A DNA stretch of 64,000 bases, from assembly GCA_006226685.1 (NCBI GenBank), contig SBGG01000017.1:1-64000 (forward strand). The letters are read 5' to 3'. Shown piece by piece: positions 1-10,314 of this stretch; within the stretch, counting starts at the first letter, position 1, and each line of letters begins with the position of its first letter. The position numbers and the translations under genes were made by a program. Source of the DNA: Sphingomonadales bacterium. Lineage in GTDB: Bacteria > Pseudomonadota > Alphaproteobacteria > Sphingomonadales > Sphingomonadaceae. The notes beneath the pieces were generated by a model. It was not told the DNA's origin. It was given only the letters and a program-made list of their open reading frames with translations, and did no database searches.

Positions 1-426
1 CGCACCGCCACCAACGTCCGCACCGCCTTCGCCAAAAATGGCGGCAATCTCGGCGCGTCGGGCGCGGTTTCCCACGGCTTCGACCGTATGGGGCTGATCG
101 AATATCCGGCCTCCGCGGGCGACGAGGAAAAGGTTCTGGAAGCCGCGATCGAAGCGGGTGCCGAAGATGTCGAATCGAGCGAGGACGGCCATGAGGTCTG
201 GACCGCGATGGACGCGCTGCATGAAGTGGCAAGGGCGCTGGAAGCGACACTTGGCGAAGCGGAAAGCGCCAAGCTCGCGTGGAAACCGCAAACCACCGTC
301 GAAGTCGATGAAAGCAGCGCAGCTACGCTGATGAAGCTTATCGACACGCTCGAAGATGATGACGATGTGCAGACCGTCTGGGGCAATTACGACATTTCCG
401 ACGAAGTGATGGAAAAGCTGGGCTGA
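1..426 (+). CDS. yebC: YebC/PmpR-family regulatory protein, 3' part
   Basis: The frame is open from the first base and ends at TGA 424-426, so about 141 C-terminal residues are present and the start lies outside the window. The opening residues ([18 protein letters not shown]) match the family signature in the middle of YebC proteins. The acidic C-terminal domain ([12 protein letters not shown], then [13 protein letters not shown] near the end) is also typical. Family members bind DNA, and a YebC role in translation of difficult motifs has been described. yebC upstream of ruvC is a conserved bacterial arrangement, which supports the call. Confidence 0.93.
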   Translation, partial: RTATNVRTAFAKNGGNLGASGAVSHGFDRMGLIEYPASAGDEEKVLEAAIEAGAEDVESSEDGHEVWTAMDALHEVARALEATLGEAESAKLAWKPQTTVEVDESSAATLMKLIDTLEDDDDVQTVWGNYDISDEVMEKLG

Positions 427-486
427 TGCGGCCGCCCCCGCCCTTTTCAGGGAGGGGGCATCGCTTTTCGGGGGAAGGAACGCACG

Positions 487-978
487 GTGATCCTGCTTGG
501 TCTCGACCCCGGCCTTGGCACCACCGGCTGGGGCGTGATCCTCGCCGACGGCAACCGCCTGTCGCATATCGCCAACGGGCAGATCAAAACCGAAGCCGGT
601 CTGCCCCTGCCCACACGCCTGCTCGCGCTTGATGCCGCGCTGACCGACCTGATCGTCGAGCACCGCCCCGATGGCGCAGCGGTCGAAGAGGTGTTCGTCA
701 ACGTCAATCCGCAATCGACGCTGAAACTGGGTCAGGCACGGGGCGTCGTGCTGCTCAACGCGGCGCGGGCGGGAATGGAGGTCGGCGAATATGCCGCGCG
801 CCTCGTCAAGAAATCGGTGGTCGGCGTCGGCAATGCGAGCAAGGATCAGGTCCATGCAATGGTCGCCCGCCTGCTGCCCGGCGCGAAAATAGCGGGTGCG
901 GACGCCGCCGACGCGCTGGCGGTCGCAATCACCCATGCGCATCATCTGGCAAGCGCGCGCCGCCTCATTTCCCGATGA
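487..978 (+). CDS. ruvC: Holliday junction resolvase RuvC
   Basis: This endonuclease cuts Holliday junctions symmetrically and works with the RuvAB branch-migration motor. The 163-aa length is normal. All four acidic catalytic residues are visible: D7 in [14 protein letters not shown]67/E68 in AAVEEVFVN, and D139 and D142 in [11 protein letters not shown]. The start is GTG at 487, chosen because the conserved MILLGLDPG begins there; GGGGAAGG lies about 8 bp upstream. The 3' end overlaps the convergent gene at 965-1300 by 14 bp. ruvA lies 0.4 kb downstream and ruvB 2.7 kb downstream. Confidence 0.97.
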   Translation: MILLGLDPGLGTTGWGVILADGNRLSHIANGQIKTEAGLPLPTRLLALDAALTDLIVEHRPDGAAVEEVFVNVNPQSTLKLGQARGVVLLNAARAGMEVGEYAARLVKKSVVGVGNASKDQVHAMVARLLPGAKIAGADAADALAVAITHAHHLASARRLISR

Positions 979-1300
979 ACATGAACCCCGCCGCGCCCAT
1001 GATGCAGGCAAAAGCACCAATATGGCGCCAGCCCAGCGGTTCCTTGAGCACCAGTACCATGAACAGGCCGAACACCGTCAACGCTATCGCTTCCTGAACG
1101 ATCTTGAGTTGCCCGCCGCTCCAGCCGCTCGCATAGCCAATGCGGTTGGCGGGCACCGCCAGGCAATATTCGAAAAAGGCCAGGCCCCAACTGATCATGA
1201 TCACGGCCAATACCGGCCGGCTCATTCCACCTTTCAAATGCCAGTACCAAGCGGTGGTCATGAAAATGTTGGAAGCGATGAGCAGAATGATCGTGGGCAT
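965..1300 (-). CDS. DMT-family small membrane protein (DUF486)
   Basis: The product has 111 aa when started at the internal ATG at 1300, giving [20 protein letters not shown], the usual start of DUF486/DMT-family proteins. A start at 1327 would add nine residues with little resemblance to the family. Four hydrophobic segments span the chain (about residues 2-22, 30-48, 63-83 and 90-109). The family is distantly related to small drug/metabolite transporters and no substrate is known. The gene lies on the strand opposite ruvC and ruvA and separates them, overlapping the ruvC 3' end by 14 bp. Confidence 0.8.
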   Translation of the reverse strand: MPTIILLIASNIFMTTAWYWHLKGGMSRPVLAVIMISWGLAFFEYCLAVPANRIGYASGWSGGQLKIVQEAIALTVFGLFMVLVLKEPLGWRHIGAFACIMGAAGFMFIGK

Positions 1301-1382
1301 GAGCCCGTTTAAGCGGAGGCCGCACATTCTCCAATCGCGATTTTCTATAGAAACGAAGGGTGAACATGATTAAGCAGGACTC

Positions 1383-1994
1383 ATGATCGCGCATTTAAAG
1401 GGGTTATTGGTCAGCACGGGGCAGGACAGCGCCGTCATCGATGTCGGCGGGGTGGGCTATGTGTTTGGCGCGTCGGCGCGGACCTTGTCTGCCCTCGGCC
1501 CGACCGGCGAGGCGGTAACCGTCCATACCGAAATGCTGGTGGGGGAGGATTTCCTCCGCCTTGTCGGCTTCGCGAACGAGGCGGAGCGCGACTGGTTCCG
1601 CCTGCTGACCGGGGTTCAGGGCGTTGGCGCCCGGGTCGCACTCGCGATTCTTTCCGTACTGGACGGCGCGGAACTGCACCGTGCGATCGCCGCTCAGGAC
1701 AAGGCGATGGTCGCCCGCGCGAACGGGGTCGGGCCCAAGCTCGCCGAACGCATCGTACGCGAACTCAAGGACAAGACCGGCACCATCGCCAGCGGCCCGC
1801 TTCCCATTGGCGGCGGCGCGACGACACAAGCTGTCGGTTCTCTCGCCGCCGACGCCGTATCGGCGCTTACCGGCCTTGGTTTCCGGCCCACCGAGGCCAG
1901 CGCGGCGGTCGCGGCGGCGGAGAGCGAACTCGATGCGGAGGCCAGTTCGCTGGACGCCCTGGTGCGCCTCGCCCTCAAAAAGGCGGCCAAGTGA
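1383..1994 (+). CDS. ruvA: Holliday junction branch-migration subunit RuvA
   Basis: RuvA binds the four-way junction and loads RuvB. The 203 aa start [11 protein letters not shown], as is usual. An OB-fold fills about residues 1-63. Two helix-hairpin-helix motifs follow ([15 protein letters not shown] and [12 protein letters not shown]), and a C-terminal RuvB-binding domain covers about 155-203. The last bases (GTGACC) overlap the possible upstream start of the DsrE-like gene. ruvB follows only after two inserted genes. Confidence 0.97.
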   Translation: MIAHLKGLLVSTGQDSAVIDVGGVGYVFGASARTLSALGPTGEAVTVHTEMLVGEDFLRLVGFANEAERDWFRLLTGVQGVGARVALAILSVLDGAELHRAIAAQDKAMVARANGVGPKLAERIVRELKDKTGTIASGPLPIGGGATTQAVGSLAADAVSALTGLGFRPTEASAAVAAAESELDAEASSLDALVRLALKKAAK

Positions 1995-2047
1995 CCCGTC
2001 CCATTGCCTTCATCCTCCCATTCTCACCGTCAATTAAGGGATCGACC

Positions 2048-2596
2048 ATGCGCCTGTTGCCTCTGTTTGCCTGCCTCACGGCCATGACCGCCCCCATCGC
2101 CGCCATGGCCGAGGATGCCCGGCCCGCCCCGGTACCCGGTCCGGTATTCACCGATTTCGGTGCGCCCTACAGGGTCGATTCCGATGTCGCGGTCCCCAGG
2201 GACAGCCGCTTCAAGCTATTGTTCGATGTGCATCAGGGCACGAAACCGGGCCAGATCAACCGCGCGGTCGATCGCGCGGCGCGTTTCATCAACCTGAATG
2301 TCGCGGCGGGCGTTCCGGAGGAGAATATCCATATCGCCATAGTCGTCCATGGCGAAGCTGGAGCCGACCTTCTCAGGGACGACGTCTATCGCGCACGCTT
2401 TAACGGCATCGCCAATGCCTCGGCCGGGCCGATTTCCCAGTTGCTGGCCCATGGCGTCGCCATCTATCTGTGCGGGCAGAGCGCAACGGCTAAAAACATG
2501 CCGAAGGCCGACCTGATCCCCGGCGTCAAAATGGCCCCCTCCGCCATGACCATGGACGCCCTGCTTCAGCAGCAAGGCTATACGCTGATCCCTTGA
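2048..2596 (+). CDS. Exported DsrE-family-like protein
   Basis: The product has 182 aa from ATG 2048. An upstream start at 1991 is possible, but it would put 19 non-hydrophobic residues before an evident signal peptide (MRLLPLFACLTAMTAPIAAMA), so 2048 is preferred. The mature part has a DsrE/DsrF-like alpha-beta pattern: KLLFDVHQG, then HIAIVVHGEA, then a conserved cysteine in AIYLCGQSAT. Periplasmic DsrE-like proteins are linked to sulfur or thiol chemistry, but the exact role is unknown. The gene sits between ruvA and a PEP-CTERM gene. Confidence 0.75.
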   Translation: MRLLPLFACLTAMTAPIAAMAEDARPAPVPGPVFTDFGAPYRVDSDVAVPRDSRFKLLFDVHQGTKPGQINRAVDRAARFINLNVAAGVPEENIHIAIVVHGEAGADLLRDDVYRARFNGIANASAGPISQLLAHGVAIYLCGQSATAKNMPKADLIPGVKMAPSAMTMDALLQQQGYTLIP

Positions 2597-2639
2597 TCCG
2601 GCATCACCCAAGGAAGAAAACCGAATAAAAACAAGGTTA

Positions 2640-2663
2640 ACAACAAGGTACATCCCTTGTTGT
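2640..2663. promoter_or_regulatory. Perfect 9-bp hairpin upstream of the PEP-CTERM gene
   Basis: ACAACAAGG at 2640-2648 and CCTTGTTGT at 2655-2663 are exact inverted copies around a 6-nt loop. A near direct copy (ACAAGGTTAAC) lies just upstream. No T-run follows, so this is a poor intrinsic terminator. It may be an operator for the gene starting at 2780. Confidence 0.4.
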
Positions 2664-2779
2664 CAGCCGGAGAAACCCCATATTCGTATCACATAATTAA
2701 CTTCTGAGCGGACAGAAAGGCGACGGGCGGACAGCATGTTCGTTTGTCACGACAAGATCGTCATAAAGGATTATCGGTC

Positions 2780-3586
2780 ATGAAACCTCTCTACGCGATC
2801 GCACTGGCCAGTCTTGCCGCCACGTCGCCCGCCTCTGCCACCACCATCTTTCTCGGCGACTATAATGTCTATGCAACGGGGGACGCCTATATTTCCGGTG
2901 GCTCCTATGGCGACATCGCCTCGGGCAGTTTCACCAATGCCAACGGCTCAGGCGGCGGCAATTTCACCAGCCAGACCGCGTCATCGGCCAGCCTGACCCA
3001 GACCGCCCATGATCTGTCGGCCAGCTATGCGGGCATGGCCTCCACCGGCACCGCGACGACCGCCCCTTATCAGCCCGGCAACATGACGCTGACCGGTTCG
3101 ACGTCCGGCATCAATGTCTTCACCATTGACGGCAGCGACTGGTCGCAGCTCTATTCCCTGACCTTCGCGGGATTGGGCGAAGGTGCGATCGTCAACATAT
3201 CCGGCACGAACCTCGGCAATTATGTCGGCTTTAATTATGGTGGTCTTTCCGCCGATAAAGTGCTGTTCAACTTCTATGAAGCGAACAGCCTCACCTTCGG
3301 CGGGATGACCTTCAACGGGTCGGTGCTGGCTCCTGATGCCCTTGTTACCATTCAGGGCGGCTCGGTCGCCGGATCGGTTGTTGCCGACAGCTTCCATTCG
3401 GAGGGCTCGGTCATCGGCGGCGCGGCCTTTGGCGGCCTGCTGACAAACGGAACCGCCGCCATTCCCGAGCCCGCGACCTGGGCGATGATGATCCTCGGTT
3501 TCGGCGCGGTCGGCTTTGCACTGCGCCGTCGCAGACGGAAGGCGCGCAAGGATGCCGACGCCCCGGCGCAAAGCATGACGGCCTGA
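2780..3586 (+). CDS. Choice-of-anchor A family PEP-CTERM protein
   Basis: The protein has 268 aa starting at ATG 2780; AAGGA at 2766-2770 supports this start over the ATG at 2744. It has a signal peptide (about 1-21), a Gly/Ser/Thr-rich body with the beta-helix style of choice-of-anchor A proteins (GINVFTIDGSDWSQ, FNGSVLAPDALVTIQGGSV), and a C-terminal sorting tail: PEPATWAMMILGFG, a hydrophobic stretch, then RRRRRKARK. The PEPxxWA form is characteristic of sphingomonads. The protein should be exported and handled by an exosortase-type system, but no exosortase gene is in this window. The gene interrupts ruvA-ruvB. Confidence 0.88.
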   Translation: MKPLYAIALASLAATSPASATTIFLGDYNVYATGDAYISGGSYGDIASGSFTNANGSGGGNFTSQTASSASLTQTAHDLSASYAGMASTGTATTAPYQPGNMTLTGSTSGINVFTIDGSDWSQLYSLTFAGLGEGAIVNISGTNLGNYVGFNYGGLSADKVLFNFYEANSLTFGGMTFNGSVLAPDALVTIQGGSVAGSVVADSFHSEGSVIGGAAFGGLLTNGTAAIPEPATWAMMILGFGAVGFALRRRRRKARKDADAPAQSMTA

Positions 3587-3641
3587 GCCCCCAAAACAAG
3601 CACTGTCGCAATCCGGTCAAGCTGTGCCATAGAGGCCCGGC

Positions 3642-4676
3642 ATGACCGATACTGACCGCCTCATCACCCCGGCCCGCCGCAGCGAGGATGCCGACGCCGC
3701 GCTTCGTCCCAAAAGCCTCGACGAATTTGTCGGCCAGAAGGGCGCACGCGATAATCTGCGCATTTTCATAGAGGCCGCACGAAGCCGGGGAGAAGCACTC
3801 GACCATGTGTTGTTCTTCGGCCCGCCCGGCCTCGGCAAGACGACGCTGGCGCAGATCGTCGCCAAGGAAATGGGCGTCGGCTTCCGTTCCACCTCCGGCC
3901 CGGTCATCGCCAAGGCGGGCGACCTTGCTGCCCTTCTCACCAATCTCGATGAAGGCGACGTGCTGTTTGTCGATGAGATTCACCGGCTCAATCCGGCCGT
4001 GGAGGAAATCCTCTACCCCGCAATGGAGGACCGCGCGCTCGACATCATGATCGGCGAAGGCCCTTCGGCGCGATCGGTGCGCATCGATCTGCCCCAGTTT
4101 ACGCTGGTCGGCGCAACCACGCGGCAGGGGCTGCTGACGACGCCGCTGCGCGACCGATTCGGTATTCCGGTGCGCCTGCAATTCTACACGGTCGAGGAGC
4201 TGATGCAGGTGGTGACACGCGCCGCCCGGCTGCTCGGCCTGACGATGAGCCAGGACGGCGCCACCGAAGTCGCGCGCCGGTCACGCGGGACCCCGCGCAT
4301 CGCCGGGCGTCTGCTGCGCCGCGTGCGCGATTTCGCCGAAGTCGCGGGCGCGGCCACCGTCGATGCGAAGATCGCGGACGCCGCGCTCAATCGGCTGGAG
4401 GTCGACGCGCTCGGCCTCGATGCGATGGATCGCCGCTACCTCACCATGATCGCCGACATCTACAAGGGTGGGCCGGTCGGCGTCGAAACGCTGGCTGCCG
4501 GGCTTTCCGAACCGCGCGACACGATTGAGGAGGTGATCGAACCCTATCTGATCCAGCTCGGCCTCGTCGCCCGTACCGCACGCGGCCGCTGCCTCAATGC
4601 GGGCGGGTGGAAGCATCTGGGCATTACCCCGCCCATATCCTCGCCAGGTTCGGGGCAGGACAGCCTTTTCGACTGA
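3642..4676 (+). CDS. ruvB: Holliday junction branch-migration ATPase RuvB
   Basis: RuvB is the AAA+ motor of the RuvABC resolvasome. The 344-aa protein has Walker A at 60-68 (GPPGLGKTT), Walker B at 111-114 (DEIH), sensor 1 near 157-160 (GATT), the arginine finger R170 in TPLRDRFG, sensor 2 in [15 protein letters not shown], and a C-terminal winged helix. All expected motor residues are present. Confidence 0.98.
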   Translation: MTDTDRLITPARRSEDADAALRPKSLDEFVGQKGARDNLRIFIEAARSRGEALDHVLFFGPPGLGKTTLAQIVAKEMGVGFRSTSGPVIAKAGDLAALLTNLDEGDVLFVDEIHRLNPAVEEILYPAMEDRALDIMIGEGPSARSVRIDLPQFTLVGATTRQGLLTTPLRDRFGIPVRLQFYTVEELMQVVTRAARLLGLTMSQDGATEVARRSRGTPRIAGRLLRRVRDFAEVAGAATVDAKIADAALNRLEVDALGLDAMDRRYLTMIADIYKGGPVGVETLAAGLSEPRDTIEEVIEPYLIQLGLVARTARGRCLNAGGWKHLGITPPISSPGSGQDSLFD

Positions 4677-4829
4677 CCGGATTTTCCGGGCCGGAACCGC
4701 CACGCTTTCATCCCGGCCCGCAATCCACCGTTCTTTCAGCAGGAACCGGCAGGGAAAGCATATATTACTGACGTCAAGGCTCATTTCCCGCTTTGCCAAC
4801 GACTCGCAGCTCGGCTAGACAGGAGCGCG

Positions 4830-5320
4830 ATGTCCGCCCTGCCACCGCTCCCCGCCCCGGCTCCATCCGATCTGCCGACGCCAGCCTCCGGGCGGTTCGT
4901 TGCGGGCACGCATTATTATCCGCTCCGTATCTTCTTCGAGGATACCGACACGGGCGGGGTCGTCTATCACGCCAATTATCTGCGCTATATGGAACGGGCC
5001 CGGTCCGATATGCTGCGCCTTGTCGGCATCGATCAGCGCGGCGCGCTCGACGGCGGCGAGGGCGTCTATGCGGTCGCCAGGGCCGCCATCGACTATCGCC
5101 GCCCCGCCCGGCTCGACGATGATCTGATGGTGGTCAGCCGCGTCGCCAATGTCTCCGGAGCGACCGTCACCATCGCACAGGATATCCTGCGCGGCGACGA
5201 CCTCATCACCAGCGGAGAGGTCATCGTCGCCTTTCTTTCGCCCCAGGGCCGCCCGAAGAGGCAACCAAAACCCTGGGTCGCGCTTTTTACCCGCATTGCC
5301 CAAGGGGAAGACCTGAACCC

Positions 5321-5324
<4 letters not shown>
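4830..5324 (+). CDS. ybgC: Tol-Pal-associated acyl-CoA thioesterase YbgC
   Basis: This hotdog-fold thioesterase is the usual first gene of the tol-pal operon. The 164 aa contain the signature FFEDTDTGGVVYHANYLRY, with the catalytic Asp in the DTD motif near residues 38-40. A Pro-rich extension of about 25 residues precedes the domain, so a later start cannot be excluded. The ATGA junction with tolQ (4-bp overlap) indicates translational coupling. The family acts on short-chain or phospholipid-related acyl thioesters. Confidence 0.93.
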
Positions 5325-6018
<694 letters not shown>

Positions 6019-6019
<1 letters not shown>

Positions 6020-6489
6020 TGGGAATGGGAACCCCTCCCTCGGCGCGGCGCGGTAAACGCCATGCTCCGATGGCGGACATCAACGTCACGCCGCTGGTCG
6101 ACGTGATGCTGGTGCTGCTCATCATCTTCATGGTGACGGCGCCGCTGCTCATCACCGGCGTGCCGGTGAAGCTGCCTGAAAACCGGGCGAAAGCGCTGGA
6201 AAGCGAGGAAGAACCGACGGTAATCTCGCTCACCGCTCAAGGTGAAATCTTCCTCAACGATACGGCCGTCGACGATGCCGAACTGTCCGGCCGCCTCGCC
6301 GACATCGCCGCCGCCCATAGCGGGCAGGAAACGCCACAAATCTTCCTGCGCGCCGATCAGGCGCTCGATTATGGCCGGGTGATGGTGGTGATGGGCGAGC
6401 TCAACCGGGTCGGCCTCAACCGCATCGCGCTGGTCAGCACCGCCACAGGTGACACCCCTGTCAGCCACCATTCACCCGACGCGCAATAG
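6019..6489 (+). CDS. tolR: Tol-Pal motor subunit TolR
   Basis: The 156-aa ExbD/TolR-type protein has one membrane helix at about 27-46 (LVDVMLVLLIIFMVTAPLL) with the protonatable Asp at position 28. A periplasmic domain follows. Its start shares one base with the tolQ stop codon (TGATG), so the two are coupled. Confidence 0.96.
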
Positions 6490-6501
6490 GCTGGCGATAA
6501 T

Positions 6502-7365
6502 ATGGAACGGGCGGAAAAAATCGGTTTCGGCATTGCGGGCGCAGCGCATGTGCTGCTGTTCGCGGCGCTGTCCAGCCGCTGGCTGGGCGTGCCCGAACCG
6601 CTCAAACTGAACACGCCGCCGATCGAAGTATCGATTGCCGACGAGGTTGCGCTGGAATCGACAGCGCCCAAACTCGCGACCCAGCCTCCGCCACCCACGC
6701 CGGGCGAAGTCGAAGGACCGCCAGAACAGGCTGCGCCCGCGCCCTCCGAAGCCGTGGCCGAGCCGGAACCGGCGCCGCCCGTGCCCAAGCCCGCTCCCGC
6801 GCCGACACCGGCGCCAAAACCGAAACCCAAACCTGCCCCCAAAAAGGTCGAGACACCCAAGCCGCAACCGCAAAAGCCCACCCCGGCGAAAAAGCCGGAA
6901 ACCAGGGCCAAAGCGACCGATAGCGGCAAGCAGGCCCAGTCACGCGGATCGAAACTCAAGCTCGATACCAGCGACTGGATGAAATCGACCAGCCGTTCCG
7001 ATTCGGCCGATGCGAAGCCGGTCGACGGCGCCATGGCCTCCTCGCTCGGTCCCGCCCAGAAAAGCGCGCTCGATGCCGAGATACGGCGTCAGCTCAAGCC
7101 GCATTGGAAGGCCCCGACCGGCGCCGATGCCGAAGCGCTGCGCACCATCGTCACCGTCCACCTCGCCAAGGACGGTTCGCTGGTAGGCGCGCCCGAAATC
7201 GTCGAGACCCAGGGCATCACCGCCAGCAACCGCACACAGGTTCGCCTGCATCAGGAACAGGCGATCAAGGCGATCCGCCTCGCCGCCCCGTTCAAGCTGC
7301 CGCCCGCTTTTTATTCCAGTTGGAATTTCCTCCGCCTGTCCTTTGACAAGAGGCTTTCGCAATGA
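6502..7365 (+). CDS. tolA: Tol-Pal bridging protein TolA
   Basis: TolA links the TolQR motor to Pal/TolB across the periplasm. The 287-aa protein has an N-terminal membrane anchor (about 9-26), a long Pro/Ala/Lys-rich linker (about 50-140) and a C-terminal TonB/TolA-like domain (about 185-287, DAEIRRQLKPHWKAP to RLSFDKRL). The linker is proline-rich, whereas the enterobacterial TolA linker is an Ala/Lys-rich helix. It overlaps tolB by 4 bp. Confidence 0.93.
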   Translation: MERAEKIGFGIAGAAHVLLFAALSSRWLGVPEPLKLNTPPIEVSIADEVALESTAPKLATQPPPPTPGEVEGPPEQAAPAPSEAVAEPEPAPPVPKPAPAPTPAPKPKPKPAPKKVETPKPQPQKPTPAKKPETRAKATDSGKQAQSRGSKLKLDTSDWMKSTSRSDSADAKPVDGAMASSLGPAQKSALDAEIRRQLKPHWKAPTGADAEALRTIVTVHLAKDGSLVGAPEIVETQGITASNRTQVRLHQEQAIKAIRLAAPFKLPPAFYSSWNFLRLSFDKRLSQ

Positions 7366-8696
7366 CCCCTGCCTTCTCCCTTACGACCCGCTTCGCTGCC
7401 GTGATCGGCCTGCTCTTTGCTGTGCCGGCGCAAGCCCAGCTCTCCGTCGATGTGACCGATGACAGCGGCGCCAATGCGCTGAAGATCGCGGTGCCATCCC
7501 TGCCGACCAGTCAGGTGGTGACGACGCCCGCCGGCACCACGCAGGAACTGGGGCAGAAAATCGCCCAGGTGATCGCCGACGATCTCAAAGGCTCCGGCCT
7601 GTTCGCCCCCGCCGGGCCCTCCGGCATGCGCCAGATCAGCATGGGGGAAGTTACCGCCCCCAATTTCGCCAGCTGGTCGGCCTATGAAGCGCTGGTCCAT
7701 GGTTTCGTCCGCTCGGCGGGCGGGGACAATGACATCACCGTCGGCTGCTATCTTTATGATGTGGCCCTGCAAACCGAACTGACGCGACAAGGCTATGTCG
7801 TCGCCCCGCGCGACTGGCGCCGCGCCGCGCATAAATGCGCCGACGCCATCTATGCCCGTCTCTCCGGCGAAAGCCCCTTCTTCGACAGCCGCATTGCCTA
7901 TATCGCCGAGAGCGGCCCCAAGGATAAGCGCGTGAAACGACTCGCGATCATGGACAGCGACGGCGCCAATCACCGCTTCATCACCAACGGCCAGTCGCTG
8001 GCCCTGACCCCGCGCTTCTCGCCGGATTACGGTTCCATCCTCTATGTGAGCTATGTCGGCCAGCGGGTCCGCATCTTCGTCTATGACATTGGTACCGGCA
8101 AACAGCGAATGGTGACGGAAAGCAGCAATCCGACCTTCGCCCCCCGCTGGTCGCCCGATGGCCGCTGGATCCTGTTTTCGATGGCGATTGCGGGCAACAC
8201 CGATATTTATCGCGTTTCCGCCAATGGCGGCACGCCGGTTCGCCTCACCACCTCACCGGGCCTTGATGTCGGGGGCAGCTACTCACCCGACGGCACGAAG
8301 ATCGTCTTCGAAAGCGACCGTTCGGGCAGCCAGCAGCTTTATGTGATGAACGCCGACGGATCGAACCAGCATCGGATCAGCCATGGCGGCGGTCGTTATG
8401 CGACCCCGGAATGGAGCCCGCGCGGCGACCTTATCGCCTTCACCAAGATCGCCGGTGATTTCCATATCGCCGTGATGACGCCGGACGGCAATAATGAGCG
8501 CATTCTGACCCATGGCTGGCAGGATGAGGCGCCGACATGGTCGCCCAATGGCCGCGTGCTTCAATTCTTCCGCACTTCGGCCGGGCGCTCCGGCACCAGC
8601 CAGGTCTGGCAGGTCGATCTGACCGGCGTGAACGAACGGCGCATCCCGACCCCGCTTTCGGGATCCGACCCGGCCTGGGGGCCATTGCTGCCCTGA
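7362..8696 (+). CDS. tolB: Tol-Pal periplasmic beta-propeller TolB
   Basis: TolB is a periplasmic protein that alternates between TolA and Pal. The 444 aa start with a signal peptide ending near AQA (about 26). An N-terminal alpha/beta domain follows (to about 170). Then comes a six-bladed propeller built from repeats such as PRWSPDGRWILF, GGSYSPDGTKIVFES and PEWSPRGDLIAF. The length is normal for the family. Coupled to tolA by an ATGA overlap. Confidence 0.97.
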   Translation: MTPAFSLTTRFAAVIGLLFAVPAQAQLSVDVTDDSGANALKIAVPSLPTSQVVTTPAGTTQELGQKIAQVIADDLKGSGLFAPAGPSGMRQISMGEVTAPNFASWSAYEALVHGFVRSAGGDNDITVGCYLYDVALQTELTRQGYVVAPRDWRRAAHKCADAIYARLSGESPFFDSRIAYIAESGPKDKRVKRLAIMDSDGANHRFITNGQSLALTPRFSPDYGSILYVSYVGQRVRIFVYDIGTGKQRMVTESSNPTFAPRWSPDGRWILFSMAIAGNTDIYRVSANGGTPVRLTTSPGLDVGGSYSPDGTKIVFESDRSGSQQLYVMNADGSNQHRISHGGGRYATPEWSPRGDLIAFTKIAGDFHIAVMTPDGNNERILTHGWQDEAPTWSPNGRVLQFFRTSAGRSGTSQVWQVDLTGVNERRIPTPLSGSDPAWGPLLP

Positions 8697-8799
8697 ACCC
8701 GATCTGCCCTCCGCCTGTTGCGGAGAAGCACTGTCGTCAAGTTGACAAAAGCCGCTTTTATCATCAGCCTCCGCTCGTAAAGGAATGAGGAGAAACACT

Positions 8800-9315
8800 A
8801 TGGCCCCAGTCGTCACGCGTTCCCTTTTGATCGCCACGGCGCTTGTCGCGCTTTCCGCCTGCTCGAAAAAGGCGCCCGAGGAACTGCCCCCGCCGCCGGT
8901 CGAAACGTCGCGTCCGACACCGCCCGCACCGCCGATGGAAACCGGCCCGGCCAAGGGCAGTCAGGAGGATTTTCTCGCCAGCGTGGCGTCGGACCGGATC
9001 TTCTTCGACACCGACAAATATGACATCGATTCCGACGATCAGTCCACATTGCGCAGCCAGGCACAATGGCTGATGCAAAATCCGTCCGTACGCGTGACGG
9101 TCGAAGGCCATTGCGACGAACGCGGCACCCGCGACTATAACCTCGCCCTGGGTGAGCGCCGCGCCAATGCCGCGAAAAATTATCTCGCTTCGCTCGGCAT
9201 CGACCCGGTCCGCATCAGCACCATCAGCTACGGCAAGGAACGCCCGGTGGCGCTGGGATCGGATGAAAGCGCCTGGGCGCAGAATCGCCGCGCGGTGACG
9301 GTCACCATCCAGTAA
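8800..9315 (+). CDS. pal: Peptidoglycan-associated lipoprotein Pal
   Basis: Pal is an outer-membrane lipoprotein that binds peptidoglycan and TolB. The start at ATG 8800 is chosen over ATG 8785 because GAGGAGA at 8787-8793 is the ribosome-binding site. The 171 aa carry a lipoprotein signal ending in the lipobox LSAC, a Pro-rich linker, and an OmpA-C domain with the peptidoglycan-binding signature GHCDERGTRDYNLALGERRA. It lies 103 bp after tolB, as the last gene of the cluster. Confidence 0.97.
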   Translation: MAPVVTRSLLIATALVALSACSKKAPEELPPPPVETSRPTPPAPPMETGPAKGSQEDFLASVASDRIFFDTDKYDIDSDDQSTLRSQAQWLMQNPSVRVTVEGHCDERGTRDYNLALGERRANAAKNYLASLGIDPVRISTISYGKERPVALGSDESAWAQNRRAVTVTIQ

Positions 9316-9326
9316 TCACTTCCGCA

Positions 9327-9365
9327 GGCGGGGCAGGCCGGCAATAAAATGACACCTGCCCCGCC
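9327..9365. other. Hairpin after pal
   Basis: GGCGGGGCAGG (9327-9337) and CCTGCCCCGCC (9355-9365) form an 11-bp perfect stem with a 17-nt loop just after pal. There is no T-run, so a role in ending or stabilising the tol-pal transcript is only likely. Confidence 0.45.
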
Positions 9366-9417
9366 CGGATCGTAAAAGCGCGCTGGCATCGGCGCGGCGA
9401 TCCGCTAGATAGGGCGC

Positions 9418-10089
9418 ATGTGGCGCCTCTATCAATTTCCGCTTTGCCCCTTTTCCCGCAAGGTCCGTCTTCTGCTTGGCGAAAAGGGCGTTGCCTATGA
9501 TCTCGTCCGGGAATCACCGTGGGAAGGACATGATGCCTTTCTAGACCTCAACCCTGCGGGTCAGACCCCGGTGATGGCCGACGACGAGAAGGGCACGGTG
9601 CTGATCGACAGTCAGGCCATCTGCGAATATTTCGAGGAAACGGTCGAAAAAATGCCGCTCATCAGCGGCAGCGCGGCCGGACGGGCGGAGATACGCCGCC
9701 TTGTCGCCTGGGCCGACCAGATATTCCATCGCGATGTCGTTGCACCGTTGATCGAGGAACGGATGAAGAAGCGCCTCGTCCATCGCGCCCCGCCCGATGG
9801 CGGACGCCTGCGCGAGGCGATGCGCAACGCCAATACCCTCATGGATTATATGGACTATCTGCTCGACCACCGAAGCTGGCTGGCGGGCGGGACGATGAGC
9901 CTCGCCGACATCGCGGCGGCAGCCCATATCTCCGTGGCGGATTATCTGGGCGGGATCGACTGGGCCGGGCACGAACCGGTCAAACGCTGGTATGCCGGGT
10001 TCAAGTCGCGCCCGTCCTTCCGGCCACTGCTGTCCGAAAGGATGGAAGTCATTATGCCGCCGCCCTATTATGAGAAGCCGGACTTTTAA
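9418..10089 (+). CDS. Glutathione S-transferase family protein
   Basis: The 223-aa protein has an N-terminal thioredoxin-fold domain (MWRLYQFPLCPFSRKVRL, with a CPFS motif at about 10-13, then the cis-Pro motif GQTPVM and the glutathione gamma-Glu-binding DSQAICEYFEE) and an all-alpha C-terminal domain (about 85-223). GSTs conjugate or reduce electrophiles with glutathione. The substrate is not predictable. It is monocistronic, after the tol-pal cluster. Confidence 0.85.
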   Translation: MWRLYQFPLCPFSRKVRLLLGEKGVAYDLVRESPWEGHDAFLDLNPAGQTPVMADDEKGTVLIDSQAICEYFEETVEKMPLISGSAAGRAEIRRLVAWADQIFHRDVVAPLIEERMKKRLVHRAPPDGGRLREAMRNANTLMDYMDYLLDHRSWLAGGTMSLADIAAAAHISVADYLGGIDWAGHEPVKRWYAGFKSRPSFRPLLSERMEVIMPPPYYEKPDF

Positions 10090-10314
10090 TCCCGGCATCA
10101 TGCAGCACCGGTCGGCCGAGCCTGATCGGGCCACAAATGGCGGCGGCATCATCCCCTGCCTCCCGCCTGTCAGAGCGTCATCGCCTGCGACGCCACCTTC
10201 CACCCTTTGCCCATCCCAGCAAAGGCCATCATCCGGTGCGCGCAAGGCATTTCCACAGGTCAGGTCATGGGAAGGGGGCGAAACCGCAGGATAATTTCCA
10301 TTTGCTGATCGCGC

